Source of the DNA: Membranipora membranacea
Lineage: Eukaryota > Bryozoa > Gymnolaemata > Cheilostomatida > Membraniporidae
Assembly: GCA_914767715.1 (NCBI GenBank)
Contig: OU612069.1
Span: 4,590,001 to 4,650,000 of the forward strand
Length of the DNA stretch: 60,000 nucleotides
Direction of reading: 5' to 3'
A program made the position numbers and the translations under genes. The notes under the pieces are model-generated. The model ran no database searches. It worked only from the letters and a program-made list of their open reading frames with translations, and was not told the origin of the DNA. This document shows positions 47,714 through 58,300 of the stretch, piece by piece (the first letter of the stretch is position 1; every line of letters starts with the position of its first letter).

Positions 47714-49814
47714 CATACTTTTGATATAAACTGCTTCTGGTGGAGCCTGCCCCTTCCAAGTTTAGGGTCAACTCCTCTCGGAAACTCGTAAGATATAATT
47801 AAGTCAGTCACCCGATCTCTACAAAATTCCAGGCGAGTTATAAATGTCGTTATTCTGATCAACTTAAACCGACCCACACTATTAACACCTCTCAAAAAGT
47901 CACACATATCTCAAACATACCCAACTCATAAATTACAACACTTCCAACAAATAAACTGTGTGATAAAAAGGATTTTCCGTATAAGCAGATGGACTAGCAA
48001 GGCTACATTGAGCGACAATCGTCTGTTCTCCGCAGAGTAAACTCTCATACAACTACCCTCCCCTGCAGGTCATGACAAACATATTTAATTAAAATAAAAG
48101 TGGAAAAATACAGCCCAAAGCAGCCAAACTGAACATGCCCTAAAAGTCATAGGAGACTGACTAGACCAAGTTGTTTCCAGGTTGAAACCAAAACATGTGA
48201 ACTTGTGACTGGATCTATATCAACTGACCTGGTCACCGCTAGGTTGTGTTTGATCCTCAAATTAGAATGTAATCTTCTGTAACCATACACTCCCAAAGCA
48301 TTCTCTTTCTAAAATGTATAATGTTACCTGATAAAAATCTGTAGCAAAGGGATAATCGTACAGATTCACTACGATGGTCTGAAGTGATTTTCTGGTACAT
48401 TATCCCCATTTAAGTATCAACGATGAACATGCTCACCCTCACAGCTTCCAGTATCTGCTCATCAGTTATTTCTTTGTCCTCAGAGTATTTAATTCCGTAT
48501 AGATGTAATCTTCGCTGCAAAGTCCTCCGACTGTAATTTATAATAGGTACAACTAAAACATAAAGCTATAATACTCCAGACTTGTCCGGATATGATTTTG
48601 AGAGAGAACCGGATATGCAGTAAGCAGACCAGTGCATCAATAATGGATATTCCATTCTTCGTGGTAATAATCATTGTTTCCCGTATTGGATGTTCAAAGA
48701 TATTGTCATTTACATGCGCCTTCATTTAAGCCATAACAAATAGGTATTGTTCAGTTATTGCAACATGTAGGCCTATGTGCTGTCTACCTTATGTCTTTTA
48801 TATATCTCTCCACAAACAGTCTGCGCACGACTTCGATTTTGTGCCCCTCCAGCACCCATCGACGGACAGATTCTTCCTCGTCAGAACCTAATCAAAAGTG
48901 ATATACCTTAGTCGTTTTCAGGAATTGAAGGAGGGCTATAAAACTAGACTCTCAATATCATCAACAAATTACAATAACTGAGTAGCAATCTGTAATGTAC
49001 CACAGGCACAAGACATGTCATTGCAGTTTTCTACATTACCTCTGGAAGATTGTGCATGGGAGGCTGGATAATGGAGACAGTGATAGCACTGTGCAACTGC
49101 TCCTGCAGTAAGGAATCCAGGACATTTTTCTGTGCCATCATCATTATCTTCACATTCATTGCACATGCCCAGTTTGATCTAGATCAAAAACAACATATAG
49201 CTATGAGCCATCTTTATCAATTGATATCCAAATGAAATCTTGTATGATTGATTGTTTGCGTAGATAAATGAATAATGCAGCAATGTAGTGTGCGTTGACT
49301 TGTATGAGTTGAATATGACAGTTGAGTTGACACTGACATGAGAGTTCTGTGCCAAAAGAACTGATTTATTTATATGACTATTCTCACTTTCTGCTACTTA
49401 GTACTATTATTATTATAACATCTATCTTTCCATATGGAAACAAATAGTCATTGATCAGGAGCCAACAGACATAGACAGTAGTAGTTATGGTAGAAGTGAT
49501 GATAATTATTGGTAGTAGATATTTATATATAGATAATGATAGTAGTTGGAGTTGTGAGGTTAAAACATTCACTTTCAGCCCTTCTTTTAAGTCCCTGGCT
49601 GCTTACTTACATGCACATCGAAGTCATGTCCACACCCACACAGATGATTGGAACTTCCAATAAATGAACATTCACACAGCCTGCACTCTCCATAAAAAGT
49701 ACCCTTAAGATTCTCAGCAGCCATAATAAGATGTTGAAGAGCCAAAACTATGTTCTCTACAACTAAATTTAAGCTATGTATAATCCATTTCCCGCCGGAG
49801 ATGTGGACACCCAT
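45768..49814 (-). CDS. Integrase-fold DDE transposase, 11 exons, intact, 472 residues
   Basis: Minus-strand exons: 49611-49814, 49040-49178, 48788-48887, 48437-48530, 48229-48308, 47719-47818, 47371-47548, 46932-47026, 46414-46529, 46072-46229, 45768-45922. All borders are GT-AG, every phase matches, and the total is 1419 nt with no internal stop. Parts: Cys-rich start (CRLCECSF, LCGCGH), Cys/His motif (CNEC, CYHCLHYPASH), helix-turn-helix-like SRRTLQRRLHLYGIKYSED, linker GVYGYRRLHSNL and AVTRDRVTDLI, RGVDP, then the catalytic core: GPNWLWSVDGHEK (Asp 248), IYGIIDTFSRKIL, MVDKGTEW (Asp 307), VFNQKIEAFWGNF (Glu 333), WYREVLRELETGGFFDR, and LPSGYSPNHMWEHP. This is the rve-like integrase core family found in sponge, cnidarian, fish and fungal genomes. 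It would cut and join element ends in the nucleus. Asp-Glu spacing is short (25). Start codon: first in-frame ATG inside terminus B. Confidence 0.9.
47677..47708. repeat. AT dinucleotide microsatellite
   Basis: About 15 AT repeats in an intron of the transposase gene, just beside the donor of the RGVDP exon. Simple sequence, likely length-variable. Confidence 0.9.
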
Positions 49815-49874
49815 TGGCCTAAGTCAAATTCCGACATATGAGTAAGCAAGTACAAGTCTATAACTATTAGGAAT

Positions 49875-50052
49875 CATGTCCTCTTGGTTAATAAATGGTC
49901 CTCTAGCCGAGCTGCCCCACGTGAAAATTGCCTCTAGCCGAGCTGCGCCACACGTAAACTTCACCTAGCCGAGCTGCGCCACATGTGAAACTCATGTAGC
50001 CGAGCTGCGCCATTCCGAAATATTTTCAACACATGGCGCAGCTCGTCTGCCG
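49875..50052 (-). repeat. Right 31-bp-iterated terminus (B), four repeats
   Basis: Inverted relative to terminus A. Copies of TAGCCGAGCTGCGCCA start at 49904, 49935, 49966 and 49997 (31-bp period), followed by the oppositely oriented terminal copy ATGGCGCAGCTCGTCTGCCG ending at 50052. The text between repeats matches A position by position; B lacks one of A's units. The transposase ATG (49814) lies 61 bases inside. Confidence 0.93.
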
Positions 50053-52408
50053 AAGACACCAATACCATACGCTACTCTCAGAATTCAGGTTAATCTCACA
50101 AACAGCCTAAACCACACTGACGCCCATAGCATGAGCTACTGATAGAACTCAGGCTAATCTCACAAACAAACAAACTACACTATATTGACGCCCATAGCAT
50201 GAGCTACTGTCAGAACTCAGGCTAATCTCACAAACAGCCTAACCACACTGACGGCCATACCATGTGCTACTGTCAGAACTCAGGCTAACCTCACGCACTG
50301 CCTTAACCGCACTGACATCCATGTCATACGGTCAGAAGAGGTCTGGCTCACAAACTGCCTAAACTACACTGACGCCCATAGCATAAGCTACTGTCAGAGC
50401 TCAGGCTAATCTCACAAACAGCCTTAGCTACACTGACGCCCATAGCATGAGCTACTGTCAGAACTCAGGCTAATCTCACAAACAGCCTAAACCACACTGA
50501 CGCCCATAGCATGAGCTACTGTCAGAACACACGCTGATCTCACAAACAGCCTAAACTACACTGACGCCCATAGCATAAGCTACTGTCAGAACTCAGGCTA
50601 CTCTCACTAACAGCCTAAACTGCACTGACGTGCATAGCATAAGCTACTGTCAGAACTCAGGCTAATCCCGCAAAGTGCCTAAACTACACGGAAACCCATA
50701 TCATACCGTCAGTAGAAGTCTGGCTCACAAACTGCGTAAACTACACGGACACCAATACCATACGTTACTGTCAGAAGTCAGGCTAACCTCACGCACTGCC
50801 TTAACCCCACTGACATCCATATCATACGGTCGGAAGAAGTCTGGCTCACAAACTGCCTAAACTACACTGACGCCCATATCATACCGTCAGAAGAAGTCGG
50901 GCTCACAAACTGTCTAAACTATTCGGACACCAATACCATACGCTACTCTCAGAGCTCAGGCTAATCTCACAAACAAACAAACTACACTATATTGACGCCC
51001 ATAGCATGAGCTACTGTCACAACTCAGGCTAATCTCACAAACAGCCTTAACCACACTGACGCCCATACCATACGCTACTGTCAGAACTCAGGCAAACCTC
51101 ACGCACTGCCTTAACCGCACTGATATCCATGTCATATGGTCAGAAGAAGTCTGGCTCACAAACTTCCTAAACTACACTGACGCCCATATCATACGCTACT
51201 GTCAGAACTCAGGCTAATCTCACAAACAGCCTAAACTACACTGACGCCCATAGCATAAGCTACTGTCAGAACTCAGGCTAATCTCACAAACAGCCTAAAC
51301 CACACTGACGCCCATAGCATGAGCTACTGTCAGAACTCAGGCTAATCTCACAGACAGCCTAAACTACACTGACGCCCATAACATGAGCTACTGTCAGAAC
51401 TCAGGCTCATCTCACAAACAGCCTAAACTACACTGACGCCCATAGCATACACTACTCTCAGAACCCAGGCTAATCTCACAAACAAACAAACTACACTATA
51501 TTGATGCCCATAGCATGAGCTACTGTCAGAACTCAGGCTCATCTCACAAACATCCTAAACTACATTGACGCCCACAGCATGAGCTACTGTCGGAACTCAG
51601 GCTAACCTCACGCATTGCCTTAACCGCACTGACACCCATATCATACTGTCAGAAGAAGTCTGGCTCACAAACTGCCTAAACTACACTGACGCCCATATCA
51701 TAGGCTACTGTCAGAACTCAGGCTAATCTCACAAACAAACAAACTACACTGACTTCAATAGAATAAGTTACTGTCAGAACTCAGGCTAAGCTCACAAAGT
51801 GCCTAAACTATACTGACGCCCATATCATACCGTCAGAAGAAGTCGGGCTCACAAACTGTCTAAACTGTACGGACACCAATACTATACGCTACTCTCAGAA
51901 CTCAGGCTAATCTCACAATGTGCCTAAACTACACGGACACCCATATCATACCCTCAGAAGAAGTCTGGCTCACAAACTGCGTACACTACACGAACACCAA
52001 TACCATACGCTACTGTCAGAACTCAGGCTAACCTCACGCACTGCCTTAACCCCACTGACGTCCATATCATACGGTCGGAAGAAGTCTGGCTCACACACTG
52101 CGTAAACTACACGGACACCAATACCATATGCTACTGTCAGAATTCAGACTAACCTCACGCACTGCGTTAACCCCACTGACATCCATATCATACGGTCGGA
52201 AGAAGTCTGGCTCACAAACTGCCTAAACTACACTGACACCCATATCATACCGTCAGAAGGAGTCGGGCTCACAAACTGTCTAAACTATTCGGACACCAAT
52301 ACCATACGCTACTCTCAGAACTCAGGCTAATCTCACAAACAAACAAACTACACTATATTGACGCCCATAGCATGAGCTACTGTCAGATCTCAGGCTAATC
52401 TCACAAAA
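50053..52408. repeat. Satellite array, block 1
   Basis: Tandem units of mainly two lengths. The longer is about 64 bp with ACTGACGCCCATAGCATGAG, CTACTGTCAGAACTCAGG and CTAATCTCACAAACAGCC. The shorter is about 58 bp with CATATCATACCGTCAGAAG and GTCGGGCTCACAAACTG. The two kinds are interspersed in irregular runs rather than a strict higher-order order. Sequence divergence between units is moderate. Short open frames such as 50675-50860 and 51920-52105 are by-products of the repeat. Confidence 0.95.
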
Positions 52409-53364
52409 CTTTCCCTACCTATGATATGGCTGTAAGTATAGTATTCTCCACAATAAGGTATCAAAGTTATATTATTAAGGTAGTGATTAAGTATCATTAT
52501 CATCATGTGAAGGAATGATTGGATTGGATGTGTTGATTATTTCAATAGGGCTACTTACTACTTGTACTACGTACTTCTCTCTTCTACCAAGTCCAAGGAG
52601 TATCAGCTTCCTTGGATGCTCCTTGCTTCTGTCGTGTATTCAACTTACATGTATAGTTGTATGGGTCCTCCTAGCTCCCTAGTTCTTTATGTAACTCAGT
52701 ATGTCTCTCCTTAGTACTTCTTCTCTCAGTCCACGTTTATCGTAATCCCCTCTCTTTGCGCATCCGGATATAGTCCGAGTCTGCCTCCTTTGCTAATCTC
52801 TTTCACCTGCTGTCTAGATCCCTTATGCTAGTATCCGGTTCCACCACAGCTTCTACCACTCACATCATTGCATTTTCTTATTTTTGTTAGTTTGGGCTCT
52901 ATTGTGTGGGTGCACAAACAAAGCAATGAGCTGCCCAATGTTTTGATAGTTGGTAAGGATGTTGATGAAATATGTATCAATCAAGAGTGACTACTCACAC
53001 TCACAGGCTACCTAGTACTAGTACTACAGGCTGCTACTGAGTGAGTAATGGTCACCGGCCTACTCCAACATCTGGGTCAATGGCAGTGAGTATTTGACTG
53101 CCCTTTTGGGTTTTTCGTTGTTTGAAACCCAACAGTCAGTACCAAAAATGGGCACTTGAGATATGTAGTTATATTCAGCCAGCCGCTGAAGTCAGAGGGT
53201 ACAGATAGAGATGGAAACAAATGCACCCAGTAACCTCCATGGTATTTTGTAGTCACAAGCATACACAACGAGCAGAGAGACTCAGAAGTAATCCATCAAA
53301 GATGTAGCGAAGATAACCGCAGCATGCTAATCCGGTCAGAAAATAGGACTTCCAGTGACGCAGT

Positions 53365-53820
53365 AATTTGGTTTTCCAACACATCATAGTACCAAGTACC
53401 AAGTAATCTCCAGGGTGACACAGAAGTAATAAACCAGGAAGTAACAACAACAAAGTCAGCCCAAAAATAGAACAACAAATTCCAGAGGGTAGACTGAGGA
53501 ACAGCAGCAATATACCACGTGATGTGACCACAGAACGGTTTCATATAACAGAGCCACAAGAGACACTAATCCTAGTACCAAGTACCAATTAATCTTCAGG
53601 AATTTGGTTTTCCAAAACGTCATAGCACCAAGTACCAAGTAATCTCCAGGGTGACACGGAAGTAATTAATCTTGGAGTAACAACAACAAAGTCAGCCCAA
53701 AATTAGAACAATAGATTCCAGAAGGTAGACTGAGGAACAGCAGTCATATACCACGTGACGTGACCACAGAACGGTTTCATATAACAAAGCCACAAGAGAC
53801 ACTAATCCACTAATCCGCTG
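53365..53820. repeat. Two-copy tandem repeat, about 235 bp per unit
   Basis: Copies at about 53370-53575 and 53607-53810 share ACCAAGTACCAAGTAATCTC, CAACAACAAAGTCAGCCCAA, ACTGAGGAACAGCAG and CCACAGAACGGTTTCATATA in the same order. Directly downstream comes a TATA-like motif. Short minus-strand open frames in both copies carry no recognisable domain. Confidence 0.85.
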
Positions 53821-53868
53821 ACAGCTAATCAAACGACAACAAGCAGAGTCAGCACAAAAATCGGCACC

Positions 53869-53878
53869 TATATAAAGG
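53869..53878 (+). promoter_or_regulatory. TATA-box-like motif
   Basis: CTATATAAAGGCC after the two-copy repeat, followed about 100 bases later by AATAAA (53972-53977). A TATA box followed shortly by a polyadenylation signal resembles the U3-R layout of an LTR, but no second copy, primer site or gag-pol frame was found, so it may be a simple promoter or chance. Confidence 0.3.
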
Positions 53879-54316
53879 CCGAAATTTTGAACAGTAAATT
53901 AGTACAGTTTAATTCTTTGAGCAGCACAGTCAACGTTTTACATAGCTAGTAAAAGACATTATATTTTGATTTAATAAATGCTAGCTTTAAATCAGAGATC
54001 TTTGTTGGAACGCTAGAACTAAAGTGGAGTCTAAGGACCAATATATACTGTGAGGATCATTTGAATTACATTATCATTTTTTTATAAGTATCAATACAAT
54101 AAACAATAACTTTAGTGAATATACTGTTATAATTAATTTCTATGCATATAGTAATTGGCAAAGTAATTAGGGACAGTTCGTCAGGTACTCAGACGTTAGG
54201 TCATATTCACTAAGAGTTTATAAGGCAATCTTGCAATCAACTAAAGTAAGTCGTTGTTAATTGTTACTATAACAACACTCTGAAACAGGATTCAAAATTA
54301 ACTTTAGGAGGTTTAA

Positions 54317-54496
54317 TCATTGTGACCCACCATAAACGCAGGTATTTCGCGTAGGTGCTCATATCAAAGTCGGAAATCATTGTGACCCACCATAAAACAC
54401 ATGCAATTCGCGTTGGTGCTCATATCAAGTCGGAAATCATTGTGACCCAAAGTTAAACGCAGGTAATTCGCGTCTGTGATCATATCAAGTCGGAAA
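54317..54496. repeat. Three-copy 60-bp tandem repeat
   Basis: Units start at 54317, 54377 and 54437, each TCATTGTGACCCA then an AATTCGCGT or ATTTCGCGT core, GGTGCTCATATCAA and GTCGGAAA. The core is conserved while the middle varies. Noncoding. Confidence 0.92.
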
Positions 54497-57260
54497 TCAT
54501 TTAGAAGTATCATTGGGACTATTGTTAAAGCAGAACAGAATTAATTAGTATTCATATTTGCTTGGGGGTTAAATAGATTAAGTTTCGGAATAATAGTTTA
54601 GGATTAGATTCTTGTGTTTTAAAGAAGTAGGACGCTACCGATTTAAGATAAGATACCTCTAATCTGTGAAACATTAATTCAACATTGAATATAGAAATTG
54701 AACATCAATTTTAGAGTGACCACAGACTGATACCTCTTTCCTTCACTAGAAATTGGGTTGGAGTCTTTAGCTAATTTAACTTGGCTAAGAGGCCTGTGAT
54801 ACTGATACACCGCCTTGATTACCTGATTGGGCTTCCAGGCACTATACAGAGATCAAGTAGGTGCTCATAATTAAAATCAGTCACCTAAGTTGAATAACAA
54901 AAATATCAAACGTACCTGAACACATTCATAAATAGTGATTGTGCCATATTAACATCTAAGGATAATATTGACTTTGTGGTGTAAGAGTATTGTCTCGAAA
55001 CTCAACAAGAGTTTTACTGTTAGAACAAGACAGGGGTCTTAGCAGGTTATCGGCAGGAACCTTTCTTAAACAACTTGAAGGCAACTTCTAGTGAAGCTAA
55101 GAAGAGGTCAGGCTCAATAACAACCCCTTAGTAGATTGCTTTGTGGAGTAGTGGGAACCAGCTGTTCGTCACTAGAAATTGATAAGTTAAATACCTCGTA
55201 CTCACCAGAGTGCTAGCATTACCAATTGGAACCACGTTTTAATAGATTTGAGCGATCTTGTCTTTCTTCAGTGCATGAAAGAGGAGGTAACTCCAAATTA
55301 GAACTACCAATAAATTACACAACAATAACGTGACATTTTGAAGTGTCCGGAGTGCAAGATTTAAAACCATAACTACAAACATAGTTAGAACCAATTTATA
55401 AGTAGGACGGTTATAGAACAACTATACATACTAATAATACACGGAATATATATACTTTAGTATAGGATAGTACCAATTCCGTTCCTCACAGCATATACTC
55501 TCCTAAAGTATATGCACAGTGAGTGAGTATATGCTCACAGTGAGTGAGTTATCATTTTCCGTTCCTCACACAACCAGGTGGGGGAGGGGGCAGACGTTGC
55601 CAGAGACCAACCCAGGCTTTGGAGTAACTCGTGTATACAGTGTAAGGTGTATAGTCATGTCTGCTAGATGTAGGGCATATACTGCAAGCGTAGAGAGGGC
55701 TTTAGAGCTCATCAAGTTACTTTGTTTAAAGTTTGACTGTGATTGATGTGTCAGTAATCTGTCCAAATAACATTTTTGTATGTTTACATGTTTTATTTTA
55801 CAGCCTGTATGATTATGAAGGAGCATTTTAGAGATTAACCAGAGATAAGCCATAGGAATCATATGCAATCATCACTAGACCGACTTAATCTTTGATCCCA
55901 TATAAACCTCAACATGTATCAGGATTGCATTGGTAAGACAAAGGAGTTAGAGGGAACTCCTTGGTAAGACAGTGGCTGGTTCATTTAGCCGGATTTTAAG
56001 ATACTGAGACTTCGCCAAGTAAAAGTATTTTCCAATGAACAACTAGAGATCCATGAGAATTTATACACAATAATAATGCCGTAGCACAGCTCATCTCCTA
56101 GTCTTGCAACATCTAATTGTAAGCTGTAGATGATAAATCAATGTCAAGCATGCAACTTCAGTTAGTATCCAATGCTGTTGATGGTGATACCTAGGGAGTT
56201 TTTGCGGTATCAATTAGATGAACAAACTTCACCAGGGTGCTTGGTCACTCGGTGCAGGCCCCAGGTCCTCCCACCCTGCTATACTCTGCTTAAATCTATC
56301 AATGATAACCAGATCAAATGATTCACAGTGTTTTGTGCTGATCATTTTTATTTTTAGGTACATTGAATATAATATGTATAACGGCCACAGGTATTCTGGC
56401 TCGTAGTCACATTGATCCAACTTTTTTGGGTCAAACCAAACGCATATCCTTACTTTGGAGAGTGATGGTAAGTCCTTGGGTGAACAAAAGATATCAGGGA
56501 CTATGTATGATCTAGGAGTTGGGGACAAAATATAACATTTGTCCCTAACTCCCTGGTATGATTGTATCAGACATACGAGTTGTCCTCTCAACTAAAGTCA
56601 ATCCTCCTCCCAAGGTAGTCTGGTCATTTAGCTCAATTAGACAATTCGTGGACAAATCGTTTACTCAGAATGCATAGGTATAGTTTTATCTATGAGAGAG
56701 CGATTTGGGAACGAGACCTAAGTAGGGCACCTAAGGTTTTTTTATTCAAAGAACTTTTAGTCACTCTTGACAAAATTCTCATCCATCTATGCATTATTCT
56801 GTAGACCAAACAGCCAAGTCATATCATCCCTGCATGAATATAGATGGTAATACAGCTGTCACAAAAATGCGTCAAGTGAACTTTCTTAGGCATAGTATAA
56901 TTGTTATTGTGCTTAAATTACGTTACACAAAACAAACAAACAAAACAATAACGAAAAAAGAAATAAAGGAACCAGTTATGTCAGCTCAACAACAAACAAA
57001 CATGGTATGTAAGAAGAAAAAATAAAAATCCGACCAGAGAGAAAACTTTGATAATAATTTGGTACCCACTTACAGATTACAGTTGTCAAGTCAGTTCACC
57101 GATGTATTTGTTTCTATTAGAACTCACGATTGATTTGAATCAGCTTATCAGTGGCACTTTGGGCATTTACAATTCAAATGTGCTTGACTGCTTGAGGTCC
57201 TAAACTGAAAACCTAACCCACAAGCAATCATAAAAATCAATAGATATTAAGACCGAGGAG
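54497..57260. other. Mostly noncoding, one weak minus-strand exon candidate
   Basis: A stretch near 56455-56550 (minus) after an ATACCAG acceptor reads GVRDKCYILSPTPRSYIVPD then IFCSPKDLPSLSK before a GTAAGG donor; no neighbouring exon in phase was confirmed. A direct repeat TTCCGTTCCTCACA at 55477-55490 and 55557-55570 brackets a small AGTATATGC-rich palindromic piece. Nothing else supportable. Confidence 0.35.
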
Positions 57261-58122
57261 TTAGACTTCTGTAAAGAGGTCATCTGGCTTCATTCTTTGT
57301 GGCACTACGTTGCGGACTCGTATCTCATAGTTGATCGGCAAGTTGCGTGTCGGCATATTGATCATCCAGATGAATTTATTTCCAACAATATTATGTTAGA
57401 CCACTGGGCCATAGGCTGGTTTTAATTTTGTGGTCATCACCTTGTCTTCAACCGTTCTGAAAGGGAAAATTATAATAGGATTAATTAATGCAGAAACCAA
57501 ATGAGATGCTCAACTGTGTAAAAAAGTTCATATTCCTGGGTTAGAGATAGAACTAAGAGGTCATTGAATGAAAGAATTGAATGTAATATGAAAGTCAAAC
57601 GTTGCTACATACCCAGACAGGTTTTGGAGTAGGACCATGGGGTCATAGATAGATAAGATAGTAGACTGCCAGTGAGGGTGCTGCTGCATCATCATCAACA
57701 TTCCACCAATTCTTTGACTCCCATTCACTGTAACAATGAGCGATTCAATGACAAAAATTAAATACATTCATACATAGATTCTACAGATTGGTCCAGGAAC
57801 TGTCTGTAGTGAAAGATCAAGGAGTGCTCCTAGCTAATCCCTGCTGGTCCGACTCCTTGGTAAGAGAGATTGGTTGGTGACAGTTCATCTGATAGACACC
57901 TCTCCTCTGCATATATCTTTTCTAAGGTGGCTCTATATTGACAATATCTGATAGTGATAATATTAAAAAGGTCACCTTTCAGTGATCAGGCCAGTGAGTG
58001 ATGCTCTAACCTCAAAGTCAGGCCTAGGACCCAATTATCAGACTCAGCTATCATGATGGTGCAGACTTAGTGTTGTTAACAATCATACCTCCAAAACCCA
58101 AGTTGACTCTAACTTTTTCCGA
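57261..58122 (-). pseudogene. Gene of unknown function starting inside terminus C, three exons
   Basis: Minus-strand exons with matching phases: 58089-58122 (SEKVRVNLGFG), 57613-57727 (VNGSQRIGGMLMMMQQHPHW then QSTILSIYDPMVLLQNLSG) and 57261-57456 (TVEDKVMTTKLKPAYGPVV, then TAA at 57396-57398, then 44 more open codons FIWMINMPTRNLPINYEIRV, RNVVPQRMKPDDLFTEV and TAA). The protein-like sequence after the first stop suggests that stop is a nonsense change, so I call it a pseudogene, although it may be the true end. No ATG exon was identified between 58122 and terminus C, 61 bases away, so the 5' end may be lost. I do not recognise the family. Confidence 0.45.
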
Positions 58123-58183
58123 CTGAGTAGTGACAGACTATCAAATTCATGAGTTGTGTTCTCATGGCTTCAAAATTTGAAAC

Positions 58184-58300
58184 TAGCCGAGCTGCGCCAC
58201 ACATAAATTGCCTCTAGCTGAGCTGCGCCACATGTAAATTGCATGTAGCCGAGCTGCGCCATTCCGAATTATTTTTACGCATGGCGCAGCTCGTCTGCCG
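58184..58300 (-). repeat. Third 31-bp-iterated terminus (C), three repeats
   Basis: Same orientation as terminus B. Repeats start at 58184, 58215 and 58246, again exactly 31 bp apart, then the oppositely oriented terminal copy ending CTGCCG at 58300. Homology with A and B stops at the first repeat on the inner side. The flanking bases are TA on the outside, as also at terminus A (CTA before CGGCAG). Confidence 0.92.

Larger units (their letters stand above)
31064..50052. mobile_element. Putative 19-kb DNA transposon with 31-bp-repeat termini, transposase and kinase passenger
   Basis: Two inverted termini, 31064-31275 and about 49875-50052, align over roughly 180-210 bp when one is reversed, including unique text beyond the repeats (GTCCTCTTG near both inner ends). 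Each begins CGGCAGACGAGCTGCGCCA and continues with 31-bp-spaced copies of GGCGCAGCTCGGCTA. Between them are an intact integrase-fold transposase gene at the right end (minus) and a decayed kinase gene at the left end (plus), convergent, with an L2-type retrotransposon, a MITE and a foldback element nested inside. Weak point: the outer flanks do not match (repeat-exon gene on the left, satellite on the right) and no target duplication is evident, so the two ends could derive from different copies or from later rearrangement. Confidence 0.62.
52409..58300. mobile_element. Segment interrupting the satellite, ending in a 31-bp-iterated terminus
   Basis: The satellite stops at 52408 in the middle of a unit (CTAATCTCACAAA) and resumes at 58301 about 11-14 bases further along the same unit (ACTGACGCCC), so 5.9 kb appears inserted in the array. 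The right border is terminus C; the left border shows no matching terminus. It contains minus-strand exons of an unrecognised gene starting just inside C, plus tandem repeats at 53365-53810 and 54317-54496. It may be a one-end-truncated or internally rearranged relative of the 19-kb element, carrying different genes. Confidence 0.5.

Noticed and set aside
31064-50052. Polinton/Maverick element
   Set aside because: Size and integrase-like gene fit, but no protein-primed DNA polymerase, packaging ATPase, protease or capsid gene is seen, and the ends differ.
50675-50860. Small protein gene in the satellite
   Set aside because: A nearly identical frame recurs at 51920-52105; it is satellite sequence.
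54317-54496. Array of tRNA or small RNA genes
   Set aside because: The 60-bp units contain no A/B box pair or cloverleaf pairing that I can find.
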